Assembly (NCBI GenBank): GCA_030425485.1
Contig: JAUIAM010000020.1
Span: 1 to 64,000, forward strand
Direction: 5' to 3'
DNA from: Verrucomicrobiia bacterium
GTDB lineage: Bacteria; Verrucomicrobiota; Verrucomicrobiia; Opitutales; Cerasicoccaceae
DNA: 64,000 nucleotides
The notes under the pieces were generated by a model that did no database searches, had not been told where the DNA came from, and saw only the letters and a list, made by a program, of their open reading frames with translations. Positions 25,115-33,657 of the stretch are shown here, piece by piece; position 1 is the first letter of the stretch, and each line of letters starts with the position of its first letter. The position numbers were made by a program, and so were the translations under genes.

Positions 25115-26061
25115 CGGCACCCCAAGACTGGCACCGCAAAGACCTTATCGCGATCGAGGACCTTTCCCGCGATGAGTTGGAAACCATTTTTCACTGGGCC
25201 GAGCGCTACAAGCCCACTCTCGGACGCACCAACAAGAAGCTGCACACGCTCAACGGTGTGACCGTGGTCAACCTGTTCATGGAGCCGAGCACCCGCACCC
25301 GTGTGGCCTTCGAGATCGCTGCCATGCGCCTCTCGGCAGACGTTATCACCGTGATGGGTGACGCCTCCAGTCTGGTCAAGGGCGAGACCCTGCGCGACAC
25401 CGCCCGCAACATCCAGGCCCTCAACGCGGACATGATTATCATGCGGCACTCCGCCGCGGGCTCCGCCAAGTACCTCTCCGAAGTCATCGACATCCCCGTG
25501 GTCAACGCCGGAGACGGTGCCCACGAGCACCCCACGCAAGCCCTGCTCGACGCCTTCACCCTGCGCGAACGCCTCGGCCACGACCTCACCGGCAAGCGCA
25601 TCACCATCCTCGGGGACATCCTCTTCAGCCGCGTGGCCCGCTCCAACATTCACTGCCTGAAAAAGCTCGGCGCGGAAGTTACTCTCGCAGGCCCGGCCAC
25701 TCTCGTGCCCCGCGGCTTTGAGAAGTTCGGCGTGCGTGTGTGCCACAACCTCCAGGCCGCCCTCGACGGCGCGGATGCTGTCATGCTTTTACGGATACAG
25801 CACGAGCGCCAGACCTCGACCCACTTCCCCTCTCTCGGCGAGTACACCAGCATGTTTGGCCTTAATGAAAAACGCGCCTCGTGGCTCAAGCCGGACGCGA
25901 TCATCATGCACCCGGGACCGATTAACCGCGGCGTGGAGCTCGACTCCGCCCTGGCCGACTCGGGCCGCTCCGTCATCCTCGATCAGGTCACCAATGGCAT
26001 CGCCGTGCGTATGGCCGTGCTCCACCTCTGCTACACGACTCTGACTGCCCAAGCCTCATGA
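25111..26061 (+). CDS. pyrB: Aspartate carbamoyltransferase catalytic subunit
   Basis: Joins carbamoyl phosphate and L-aspartate to make N-carbamoyl-L-aspartate, the committed step of pyrimidine synthesis. 316 residues. Active-site motifs are intact: carbamoyl-phosphate loop STRTRVAFE, the mobile-loop Lys in LVKGETLRDT, HPTQALLDAFT, and MHPGPINRGVELDS near the C-terminus. No pyrI regulatory-chain gene is adjacent. The overlapping partner is a probably non-catalytic dihydroorotase, so the enzyme may be of the Pseudomonas-like PyrB-PyrC' class. Confidence 0.95.
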   Translation: MTAPQDWHRKDLIAIEDLSRDELETIFHWAERYKPTLGRTNKKLHTLNGVTVVNLFMEPSTRTRVAFEIAAMRLSADVITVMGDASSLVKGETLRDTARNIQALNADMIIMRHSAAGSAKYLSEVIDIPVVNAGDGAHEHPTQALLDAFTLRERLGHDLTGKRITILGDILFSRVARSNIHCLKKLGAEVTLAGPATLVPRGFEKFGVRVCHNLQAALDGADAVMLLRIQHERQTSTHFPSLGEYTSMFGLNEKRASWLKPDAIIMHPGPINRGVELDSALADSGRSVILDQVTNGIAVRMAVLHLCYTTLTAQAS

Positions 26062-27335
26062 GCCAGCTACTTGTCATCACCGGCGGGCGCATCATCGACC
26101 CGGCCAACCAACGCGACGAAGTCGGCGATCTTTACGTGCGCGACGGCGTGATCGCCAGCGAATTTAGCGACGAGGAGCGCGAGCAAGCCGAGACGTTTAA
26201 CGCCAGCGGACTCATCGTCAGCCCCGGCTTTGTCGACCTGCACACCCACCTGCGCGAGCCCGGCGACTCTCATAAGGAGACCATCGCCTCGGGCTCCAAG
26301 GCCGCCGCTGCCGGAGGCTTTACCAGCATCGTCTGCATGCCCAACACCAAGCCCCCGGCTGACAACGCGGGCACCATCCAGTTTATCAAAGAGCGCATCG
26401 AGCGCGACGCCGTGGTCAATGTCTTTCCCACGGGCTGCCTGACCATGGGGCGTGAAGGCAAGAAACTCGCCCCTACCGGGTCGCTCAAGGAAGCGGGCAT
26501 CGTCGCCGTGACCGACGGTGGCCACTGCATCCAGCACAACGAGATCATGCGACGCGCCCTGGAGTACGCGGCCATGTTTGGGCTCGTCGTGCTCGACCAC
26601 TGCGAGGACGCCGCCATGACCGAGACAGGCGTTATGCACGAGGGCGAATGGTCGCTCAAGCTCGGCCTGCGGGGTAAGTCCAGCGCGGCGGAGTGCATCA
26701 TGGTCGCGCGCGATATTATCCTGGCCGAGCACACCGGAGGCCGCATCCACATCCAGCAGGTGTCCTCCGCCAGCAGTGTGGAGATGCTGCGCCGGGCCAA
26801 GGAGCGCGGTGTGTCCGTGACGGCAGAAGTCACGCCCCAGCACCTGGCCCTGACCGATGCCGACCTGAAAGCCTACGATACGAATCTCAAAACCGTACCG
26901 CCCCTGCGGGCCGAGGCCGACCGCCAGTCGCTCATCACCGCGCTGGCCGACGGCACTATCGACGCCATTGCCACGGCTCACGCGCCGCACACCGTGACGG
27001 AGAAGGACTGCGAGTTTGACTACGCTCCCTTTGGCATGGTCAGCCTGGAGACCACGCTATCGGTCTGCCTGGAGTCTCTCATCCGCTCCGAACATATGGA
27101 CCTATCCGCCATGCTGGCCTGCCTGACGCACAAACCCGCCTCCGTGATCGGCCTGAAAAAAGGCACGCTCTCGACCGGCGCTGATGCGGACATCACCATT
27201 TTTGACCCCGAGGCCGAGTGGAAAGTCGAGCGCGAGTCCCTGCAGAGCCTTTCGCGCAACTCACCCTGGCTGGGACATACGCTGCGCGGGCAGGTCAAGG
27301 CGACCTTCGTTGGCGGGCGCAAAGTGCACGGTTAA
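26058..27335 (+). CDS. pyrC: Dihydroorotase-like protein, probably non-catalytic PyrC' subunit of aspartate carbamoyltransferase
   Basis: 425 residues of the type I dihydroorotase fold. HTHLREPG (His62, His64), MPNTKP and the metal-ligand His181 (LDHCED) are kept. Three other residues that bind metal or catalyse in this family are changed: the second Asp of TDDG is Gly154 (TDGG), the His of HIQHVS is Gln234 (HIQQVS), and the Asp of TDHAPH is Ala307 (TAHAPH). In Pseudomonas a dihydroorotase homologue with lost active-site residues, PyrC', is encoded directly after pyrB and serves as an assembly partner. The same order and ATGA overlap are seen here. A working pyrC is then expected elsewhere in the genome. 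Residual activity cannot be excluded from sequence. Confidence 0.85.
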   Translation: MSQLLVITGGRIIDPANQRDEVGDLYVRDGVIASEFSDEEREQAETFNASGLIVSPGFVDLHTHLREPGDSHKETIASGSKAAAAGGFTSIVCMPNTKPPADNAGTIQFIKERIERDAVVNVFPTGCLTMGREGKKLAPTGSLKEAGIVAVTDGGHCIQHNEIMRRALEYAAMFGLVVLDHCEDAAMTETGVMHEGEWSLKLGLRGKSSAAECIMVARDIILAEHTGGRIHIQQVSSASSVEMLRRAKERGVSVTAEVTPQHLALTDADLKAYDTNLKTVPPLRAEADRQSLITALADGTIDAIATAHAPHTVTEKDCEFDYAPFGMVSLETTLSVCLESLIRSEHMDLSAMLACLTHKPASVIGLKKGTLSTGADADITIFDPEAEWKVERESLQSLSRNSPWLGHTLRGQVKATFVGGRKVHG

Positions 27336-27344
27336 CTCACTGGC

Positions 27345-28187
27345 ATGACACTCCCCGAACTGTTTATCGGCCTGTATAGTGTCGCGCTGCTGCTGGCAGG
27401 CATCACCTGCCTGATCCTGGATGCTCGCCGTAGTGGAAAATCCGATACGCCCAACTTGCAGGCGTGGAACGTAAAAGTGGGCGACTTCCTTATCCTGTAC
27501 GTCCTCACCTTCGCCGTTCAGTTCTTTGCCGCTGGCGCGGTAACCAGGACACTTCAGCAGCTAGGCTATGACGAAGCCAGCATCGCGCTGTTTACACTAC
27601 CCACCCTGGCCCTCCAGCTCGCACCCTTGCTGGTGGTTATCCTGGCCCTCAAGTTCTACCCGCAGCAGTACCCCGCTAACTTCAACTCGCGCCGCATGCA
27701 AGGGAGCGAGGCCCTGAAGCTGGGCATGTTCTTTTTCCTCAGCTCAATCCCCATCATGGCTGTGGTTTCCCTAAGCTGGGAGGCCCTGTTGCAGCTCCTC
27801 ATAGATTACGGTTGGGACATCAAACTGCCGGTGCAGGAGGTCGTCTCCATCTTTGCCGAGCAGGACTCCCCGCTCGTGATCGCCGTGATGATATTCATGA
27901 TCGTTGTCATGGCGCCGCTGGTTGAGGAGATCCTCTTTCGCGGCATGCTCTATCGTTTTTTCAAAGGACGCATGGGCAACCTTGTCGCCCTGACCTTCAG
28001 CTCACTCTTTTTCGCACTCCTGCACGCAAACTTGCTCAAGCTCATACCGCTGTTTCTGCTCGGCATGCTGCTCGGTCGTGCCTATGAAAAGAGCGGGTCC
28101 TTGCTCGTACCCATTTTCATGCATGCGTTTTTCAACCTCAGCACCGTGCTCGTCCTGCTCATCACGCCGGAAGCACTGAAGATGTAA
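27345..28187 (+). CDS. CPBP family intramembrane glutamic endopeptidase
   Basis: 280-residue polytopic protein with about seven or eight membrane segments. The CPBP/Abi signature is complete: EEILFRGMLYR (about residue 196), FALLHANL and the final PIFMHAFFN. Such Rce1-like proteases cleave membrane or prenylated substrates, or act in protein maturation; the substrate is unknown here. It starts 9 bases after the pyrC-like gene and 5 bases before thiL, so it is probably part of the same operon. Confidence 0.88.
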   Translation: MTLPELFIGLYSVALLLAGITCLILDARRSGKSDTPNLQAWNVKVGDFLILYVLTFAVQFFAAGAVTRTLQQLGYDEASIALFTLPTLALQLAPLLVVILALKFYPQQYPANFNSRRMQGSEALKLGMFFFLSSIPIMAVVSLSWEALLQLLIDYGWDIKLPVQEVVSIFAEQDSPLVIAVMIFMIVVMAPLVEEILFRGMLYRFFKGRMGNLVALTFSSLFFALLHANLLKLIPLFLLGMLLGRAYEKSGSLLVPIFMHAFFNLSTVLVLLITPEALKM

Positions 28188-28192
28188 GTGAC

Positions 28193-29176
28193 GTGTCCCC
28201 CTTTACCGATAATCCTGCCGAAAGCCTGGCCGCCCTGGGTGAAGTCGAGCTGATTTCCCGCATACGCGACTGGCTGGGTGCCGCTAACCCGCCCGCTCCG
28301 GCAGGTATTGGCGATGACTGCGCCGTGCTGCCTGACTCCCCCGTGCCGAACCTCGTCACGGTCGATCCGGTCGTCTATGGGCGACACTTCGACGATGCTA
28401 CCCCGCCCGCTCTGGCCGGGGCCAAACTCATCAAACGCAACCTGAGCGACATCGCCGCCATGGGTGGGCAACCGACCAGCGGGGTGCTAGCCCTCGCAGC
28501 CGGGTCCAATGTATCGCTCGTCTGGCTGGAGGCGTTTATCCGCGGCTTGGCCGGAACTTGTATCGAGTTTTCCACGACAATCGTGGGCGGCGATATTGCC
28601 GAATTACCCGCCGGACAATTCGTCGGCACACTCACCCTGCTTGGCCACGCAGAACGCAAGCTCCTGCGCACAGGCACGCAACTTGGCGACCGCATCCTTG
28701 TCACAGGAGCACTCGGCGGCAGCATCGCCAGCAAACACCTCGACTTTACGCCCCGCATTGCTGAAGGACTCTGGCTCGCCGGGCGAAGCGAAGTCACTGC
28801 CATGATGGACCTGACAGACGGCCTGGCCAAAGACCTCCCAGCCATGTTGACCGCAGGCACCTGTGCAATGCTTGAAACGGCAAGCATCCCGATCGCACCC
28901 GCCGCCGAGGACTTGGCCACGCATTCTGGTAAGCCCGCGGCAGAGCACGCCTTTTGCGACGGCGAAGACTACGAGCTGCTTTTTATGGTCAAAGGCGATG
29001 CGAACCTCGACGCACTGCTGGCCGACTGGATAGAAACTTTTACCACGCCGCTATGTTGTATTGGAAAAATCGATACAGTAAAGCAAGCCAGCCAAAACAG
29101 AAGACTCATCAACACTGCATCGGGCGAACTCCTCTACCCCGACGGCGGCTACCAGCACCTGAAGCGCCATGACTGA
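28193..29176 (+). CDS. thiL: Thiamine-monophosphate kinase
   Basis: Phosphorylates thiamine monophosphate to thiamine diphosphate with ATP. 327 residues. N-terminal IGDDCAVLP, KRNLSDIAAMGGQPTSGVL and the central MDLTDGLAKDLPAML match ThiL, as does GEDYELLF near the C-terminus. It uses a GTG start at 28193; no in-frame ATG fits. It overlaps tsaE by 8 bases, suggesting coupling. Confidence 0.93.
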   Translation: MSPFTDNPAESLAALGEVELISRIRDWLGAANPPAPAGIGDDCAVLPDSPVPNLVTVDPVVYGRHFDDATPPALAGAKLIKRNLSDIAAMGGQPTSGVLALAAGSNVSLVWLEAFIRGLAGTCIEFSTTIVGGDIAELPAGQFVGTLTLLGHAERKLLRTGTQLGDRILVTGALGGSIASKHLDFTPRIAEGLWLAGRSEVTAMMDLTDGLAKDLPAMLTAGTCAMLETASIPIAPAAEDLATHSGKPAAEHAFCDGEDYELLFMVKGDANLDALLADWIETFTTPLCCIGKIDTVKQASQNRRLINTASGELLYPDGGYQHLKRHD

Positions 29177-29624
29177 ATCCGCAGGCATACTGGAGCGACT
29201 GCGGGCGGGCGTGCAGACGCAAAGCTGCGAGGAGACCCGCGCCCTGGCCCGGGAGCTCGCGGTAGAGCTACCCGAGAACTCCGTGCTGGCCATGCAGGGT
29301 GACCTCGGAGCCGGAAAGACGACCTTCGTCGGTGGACTGGCCGAGGCACTCGGAATCAAGCAGGCGGTGACCAGCCCGACTTACAACCTGTACAACCTGT
29401 ACGCAGGCAGGCGTCAGCTCGTGCATATCGACGCCTATCGACTGGAGGACCATGACCAGGCCAACAGCTTGATGCTGGAGGATGTCCTGCAGGAGCCGTG
29501 GCTCATGGTGGTGGAATGGCCGGAGCGCTTCCCCCCGGCTTGGCTAAAGCACGCGCAGTGGCTGCGACTGAGCTTTGTCGATGAGCAGACGCGTCACTTG
29601 CAGCTCGAAGCTGGCAAAAGCTAA
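29169..29624 (+). CDS. tsaE: tRNA threonylcarbamoyladenosine synthesis ATPase TsaE
   Basis: ATPase of the TsaBDE complex that makes t6A37 on ANN-decoding tRNAs. 151 residues. Walker A is GDLGAGKT (about 44-51); SPTYNLYNLY, HIDAYRLED and VVEWPERF complete the family signature. It overlaps the end of thiL by 8 bases, and its stop shares CTAA with the stop of the convergent 606-residue gene. Confidence 0.93.
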   Translation: MTESAGILERLRAGVQTQSCEETRALARELAVELPENSVLAMQGDLGAGKTTFVGGLAEALGIKQAVTSPTYNLYNLYAGRRQLVHIDAYRLEDHDQANSLMLEDVLQEPWLMVVEWPERFPPAWLKHAQWLRLSFVDEQTRHLQLEAGKS

Positions 29625-31441
29625 ACCGACTTGGATTCGGATTGAGCCTTTTCGTCGGACTCCGTTTCAGCGGTTTCTTTGGCCTCGGGCTCAACTGTGG
29701 GTGGCTCTTCCTTTTCAGTTGAGGGCTCAGCAGCAACGATCGGGGCCGGTGGAGTCGGCGCGGCGAGCTTGGGTTCGTCAGCAGGCTTCTCCGCTTCCGG
29801 CGCAGGCTCAGCAGTCGCTTCGGGTGCAGCTTCCGCGGGTGCCTCCGGCTCGGCCTTTTCGGGCTTGGCGGAAACTTCCGGTGCGGGCGGATTGGCAAAG
29901 AGGCGACCATCGGCAAATTCCGTGACGTAGCCTTCGACAACGAGCCAGCGCAGGTCGGCCAGCAGTTGACTGACTTGCTTGTCCTCCTCGCTGAACTGCG
30001 CAGCCTCGACCTTGGGCTGAGGTGCGGGCGCAGGAGCAGGCCCGGTGGATACAGGCTCCTCTTGCTCGGCCAGACGCGATTTTTCATGCGCCTCTACGAT
30101 CTTGGCTGCTTCCTCTTCGGGCACCTTCTCGATGGCGGGTGCCTTCTCTGGAGGAGGCGTTGGCGCCGGGCTGGCGATGGAGATACCGAGGAATTTCTCC
30201 GGCAGTTGGGAGACGTTGATGTACTGATGGTTCTCGATGAAATCGATGAGTTCCTGCAGGGACTCGGAGAAAACCGTGCCGCCACTGCGGAAGGAGCGCT
30301 TGACCGCGCAGACGTAGGAGACGCCCTTGGAGCCGCGCTTGTAGATGGTGAACTTCATACGGCGCAGGCGACCGCGCAGGTTGTTGGCCGTATCGAGCGG
30401 GAAGCGCTGCTGCTTGTCGAGCATGGCCTTGATCGACTTGGCGATGGGGCCGTCGGGCAGGGCCTCAAGCGATTTACCGGAAATGCGGACCTGCTCTGCA
30501 TCGCGCACAACCTCGCTGCGGCGCTTGGAGAGGAGGAAGTGGCGGGCGGCCTCAATGCCATCGAGGTACTCGGGCTCACCCTCGCGCGGAGAGATGACTT
30601 TGTAGCGGATGACACGGGACATCTGCTTCAACCACTCGTCGATGATTTCCTGCTCCTTGACCGCCTCGATCTTCTGCGTGAAACGCTCGAATGACATATC
30701 GGGCAGGCGCGCGGCATGGTGGTCGGCAAGAAGGGACTGGTAGCGGTGATAGTTCGGGGGCCCAAGGAGAACCCCCGTGACGCCGCACTTATTGATCATC
30801 TGAAAGCTGCCCTTGGGCGGGTCGATCTCGACCTCTTCCGTGGTGAAAAACTTGTCCAGGTGCGCCTGCATGATGTGGCTCATGGCGGACTCCTCCGTCT
30901 CAAATGGCAAACCATCGGGAACGGAGAGGGTAAAGCGATCGGTGACACCGGGGGCACCGGCCAGAGGCTTCACCACGACGACGAAACGGTCGGGCTTGCT
31001 CAGGATGAGACGGGCGAGCTCAAACAGCTCGTAGGTGCGGCAGGAAGCCTTGATCGCGTGGCACAGGGCCTTGAAGGGAATATCCTCCGGGTAGAAGAGG
31101 GCCTCGACCACGGGCTCAAACTCTTCGTGCTGGGGAGCAGCGGAGCGGCGGTCACGGCGGCGGTCATCGCCGCGCGGAGGGCGTCCACCGGCATCGTTGC
31201 CAGCATCATGCCTCGAACGCTCGGGGCGGCGGTCTGGTCTGCGGTCACGGCCTTTGCCCTGCCCTGCCCCGTCTCGGCGCCCGGCGCCACGGCGTCCGCC
31301 ATCGCGAGACTCGCGGAAGTTTGTGGTGATGGATTTACCACTGCTCCAGTCCGGGCCGAAGCTCAGGGCTTGGAGTTCACTTAGGTCGATAGCGGAGGAC
31401 TGCTTAGCGTCCTTGCCGGAGTTTGTAGCGTCAGATGACAT
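29621..31441 (-). CDS. Arg/Gly-rich protein with conserved core and Ala/Glu/Pro tail, unknown function
   Basis: 606-residue soluble protein not assigned to a known function. Residues about 45-100 are rich in Arg, Gly and Asp (GGRRGAGRRDGAGQGKGRDR), an RGG-like region often linked to RNA binding. A compact core spans about 108-420 (FEPVVEALFYPEDIPFKALC, GVTGVLLGPPNYHRYQSLLA, YKRGSKGVSYVCAVKRSFRS). The last 190 residues are low-complexity, Ala/Glu/Pro-rich and probably disordered. No membrane segment. Monocistronic, facing away from the tRNA gene. A role in RNA handling is speculative. Confidence 0.75.
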   Translation of the reverse strand: MSSDATNSGKDAKQSSAIDLSELQALSFGPDWSSGKSITTNFRESRDGGRRGAGRRDGAGQGKGRDRRPDRRPERSRHDAGNDAGGRPPRGDDRRRDRRSAAPQHEEFEPVVEALFYPEDIPFKALCHAIKASCRTYELFELARLILSKPDRFVVVVKPLAGAPGVTDRFTLSVPDGLPFETEESAMSHIMQAHLDKFFTTEEVEIDPPKGSFQMINKCGVTGVLLGPPNYHRYQSLLADHHAARLPDMSFERFTQKIEAVKEQEIIDEWLKQMSRVIRYKVISPREGEPEYLDGIEAARHFLLSKRRSEVVRDAEQVRISGKSLEALPDGPIAKSIKAMLDKQQRFPLDTANNLRGRLRRMKFTIYKRGSKGVSYVCAVKRSFRSGGTVFSESLQELIDFIENHQYINVSQLPEKFLGISIASPAPTPPPEKAPAIEKVPEEEAAKIVEAHEKSRLAEQEEPVSTGPAPAPAPQPKVEAAQFSEEDKQVSQLLADLRWLVVEGYVTEFADGRLFANPPAPEVSAKPEKAEPEAPAEAAPEATAEPAPEAEKPADEPKLAAPTPPAPIVAAEPSTEKEEPPTVEPEAKETAETESDEKAQSESKSV

Positions 31442-31657
31442 GTTCCGTAGCGGAATAAAGTGGAAAAGAGAGGTGAGTAGCTAGCGCGATAACGAGAGTA
31501 ATAAACTTGAGAGTGCTGTTCTATGAGTGTTTCTACCCGCAATGCAACTACGCAATTTCGGGCGATACACGGTAATACGCAGGTTTAGTGCCAGTATCAG
31601 CCCGATTGATGGGCTCCGTTAGAAGAAACGTGGAAATTATCCCAAGGGTGAATATTT

Positions 31658-31686
31658 TTGTTGCACCGACCCGGCTGAGGCATACT
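31658..31686 (+). promoter_or_regulatory. Weak candidate promoter of tRNA-Leu
   Basis: TTGTTG at 31658-31663 and CATACT at 31681-31686 are 17 bases apart and would start transcription about 20 bases before the tRNA. Each hexamer matches the consensus only partly. Positions fit, but the assignment is tentative. Confidence 0.3.
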
Positions 31687-31715
31687 TTCATGCGTTTTCC
31701 TACATTGGAAATCAT

Positions 31716-31801
31716 GCTCAGGTGGTGGAATTGGTAGACACGCTATCTTGAGGGGGTAGTGCCCTAGTGGTGTGCGGGTTCGAGTCCCGCCCTGAGCACC
31801 A
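31716..31801 (+). tRNA. tRNA-Leu (anticodon GAG)
   Basis: 86-base tRNA with acceptor stem GCTCAGG/CCTGAGC, encoded CCA end, and the D-arm block GTGGAATTGGTAGACACG typical of bacterial tRNA-Leu. The anticodon loop is CTTGAGG, giving GAG. A long variable arm follows, then the T arm with GGTTCGAGTCCC. Reads CUC and CUU leucine codons. A strong terminator follows 8 bases later. Confidence 0.95.
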
Positions 31802-31808
31802 TTTTTTT

Positions 31809-31834
31809 AAAGCCCGCAGATGCGGGCTTTTTTT
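31809..31834 (+). terminator. Rho-independent terminator of tRNA-Leu
   Basis: AAAGCCCGC/GCGGGCTTT form a perfect 9-bp stem with a 4-base AGAT loop, ending in seven T residues, directly downstream of the tRNA. Confidence 0.92.
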
Positions 31835-31868
31835 ATGCCCCAAAGTCAGCACTCGACCGACCGGAGCA

Positions 31869-31898
31869 ATAAAAATGCCCTTCGTAGTGAAGGGCATT
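31869..31898 (-). terminator. Rho-independent terminator of the dioxygenase gene
   Basis: AATGCCCTTC and GAAGGGCATT form a 10-bp stem with a 5-base loop; on the minus strand a T run follows. It lies about 24 bases past the stop of the phytanoyl-CoA dioxygenase gene. Confidence 0.88.
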
Positions 31899-31921
31899 GA
31901 GAGGCGGAAGTGATGACGGGC

Positions 31922-32752
31922 TCAATGGTAGCCGACAGGCTGCCAGCCATCACCACAGGGACCACCAGCCGTTTCCCTAACGCTGGAGATGACCTCACCT
32001 GTGCGGTTGTAAAGCGGATGGTAGAACTTGGCGAGTTGCTCGGTGGCCTCATCGACGTAGTGGCCGATAAAGGTACGGCGAGAGCGGTCTTTCGTCCTGT
32101 TCGGCCCGGAGCCGTGAATAAAGCTGCCGTTAAAAAACAGCGTCTGCCCGCGCTTCACCTCGATGGGAACAGGCCTTGCACCGCGGGGGAACTTGTCGAT
32201 GTGCGTGTCGCCGTAGTCCTTCCAGGCCTTGATCTCTGCCCTGTCCTTCTTGGGGCACAGGATGTCAAGGTGCTGGGTCTTGGGCGCGCCCCAGAGGCAG
32301 CCGTTCTCGACGGTCGAGTCGTCGATCGGTGTCCAGGCCGCAACACAGGTAGCGGGCGCTGCGTTGAGAAAGAAATTATCCTGATGCATGGCCTGACCAC
32401 GCGTACCGGGCGGCTTATAGTAGTACATGGTCTGCACCCCGAGCGGCTCCTTGCCCTGCATGAGCCCCTTAAGCACATCGAGCACAGGTGGGTGGAGCAT
32501 CCACTGACGCGCACAGAGGTGCTTCTGATGCGGGTGGATATAGCGTACCTGCGCCTTGGTTTTATCGACTGAGTCGAATGTCTGGCCCGGGATGAGCTCA
32601 CCACCAGAAGCACGATACTGCTCAAAAAAAGATTCGATTTCCTGCAACATAACTTCAGGAAAAAGACCGTCGACGATGCAGTATCCCTGCGCGTCAAAAT
32701 CCGCTTTGTACGCGGGCAGGTATGGTTCATTTTTCTTTTTTGTATCGATCAT
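31922..32752 (-). CDS. Phytanoyl-CoA dioxygenase (PhyH) family protein
   Basis: Fe(II)/2-oxoglutarate-dependent oxygenase of 276 residues. The iron-binding HxD is seen in AMHQDNFFLNA and the distal His in GSFIHGSGPNRTKD; the 2-oxoglutarate-binding Arg is in SRRTFIGHYV. Many PhyH proteins of Verrucomicrobia and Planctomycetes hydroxylate unknown small molecules; the substrate cannot be read from sequence. It is divergent from an AraC-family regulator with about 90 bases between starts, a usual arrangement for a regulator and its target. Confidence 0.88.
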   Translation of the reverse strand: MIDTKKKNEPYLPAYKADFDAQGYCIVDGLFPEVMLQEIESFFEQYRASGGELIPGQTFDSVDKTKAQVRYIHPHQKHLCARQWMLHPPVLDVLKGLMQGKEPLGVQTMYYYKPPGTRGQAMHQDNFFLNAAPATCVAAWTPIDDSTVENGCLWGAPKTQHLDILCPKKDRAEIKAWKDYGDTHIDKFPRGARPVPIEVKRGQTLFFNGSFIHGSGPNRTKDRSRRTFIGHYVDEATEQLAKFYHPLYNRTGEVISSVRETAGGPCGDGWQPVGYH

Positions 32753-32844
32753 AGGAGAGAATTTGAATTAGGCTTAAAGTGTATCTTATTTCAGCCAAAT
32801 ACAGCAATAGACAGACCTGCTATTTAAATATAATATTCCGCTTA

Positions 32845-33657
32845 ATGAAGCGAGCCATCACCCCCCATACCCCCACGACAAAGCTTGTGGCCGATACCTA
32901 CTCCATGGGCGTGGAGTACCGCAATTATCGCCCCCGTGGCAGTGGTGACTGCCTGTTGATCTATACCACAGCTGGCGCGGGACGGATCGAAACGCGGCAC
33001 CGCGTTTACCGACTCGCCCCCGGGCAAGCCCTCCTCTATCACCCGAAAGCCTATCAGGACTACAGCACTGATCCTGAAGTCGGGCACTGGCAGTTGAGTT
33101 GGTCACACTTTGCGCTGCCTGCGGCTTGGCAAGACCTCGTTGACTGGCCACCGTGGGAGCGCGGCACGGGTCACCTGGATCTGGGGGGAAGCGCCTTGCA
33201 AGCACAGTGCGAGGATGCCCTGCACGAGATGGTACAGTGGTTTACAATCCCGCAGGCTCATTCCCTGGCTCAAAATGCACTGCACAGGTTTCTGCTGCTA
33301 TGCCAACACCACCAGCAGCGCCCGGAGCAACGGCCACAAGTGGATGCGCGTATCACCAAGGCCATGCACTACCTGCGGGAAAATTTGTCCGAGGCACACA
33401 GCGTAGGCGCACTGGCGCGTTACGTGGGCTTGTCAGAATCACGCCTGAGTCACCTGTTTAAAGCAACCACGGGCGAGACTGTGCAGTCATTCCTCGACGG
33501 TGAGCGCATGCGTCGCGCACGCAATCTATTGCGCTACTCCAGCTTGCGTATTGGAGAAATCGCCACCCGGATAGGTTACGAGAACGGCTACTATTTCAGC
33601 ACACGCTTTAAACACCACCACGGGCTGAGCCCCCGTGCCTACCGGGAGAAAACCTAA
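32845..33657 (+). CDS. AraC family transcriptional regulator
   Basis: 270 residues from the ATG at 32845; an upstream ATG at 32779 would add a poor leader that enters the divergent promoter region. The N-terminal half is a cupin-like ligand domain (YRLAPGQALLYHPKAYQDY). The C-terminal 100 residues hold two helix-turn-helices (VGALARYVGLSESRLSHLFK and IGEIATRIGYENGYYFSTRF) plus the closing GLSPRAYR. It probably controls the divergent PhyH gene in response to a small molecule or sugar. Its stop shares CTAA with the convergent PEP-CTERM gene. Confidence 0.9.
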   Translation: MKRAITPHTPTTKLVADTYSMGVEYRNYRPRGSGDCLLIYTTAGAGRIETRHRVYRLAPGQALLYHPKAYQDYSTDPEVGHWQLSWSHFALPAAWQDLVDWPPWERGTGHLDLGGSALQAQCEDALHEMVQWFTIPQAHSLAQNALHRFLLLCQHHQQRPEQRPQVDARITKAMHYLRENLSEAHSVGALARYVGLSESRLSHLFKATTGETVQSFLDGERMRRARNLLRYSSLRIGEIATRIGYENGYYFSTRFKHHHGLSPRAYREKT

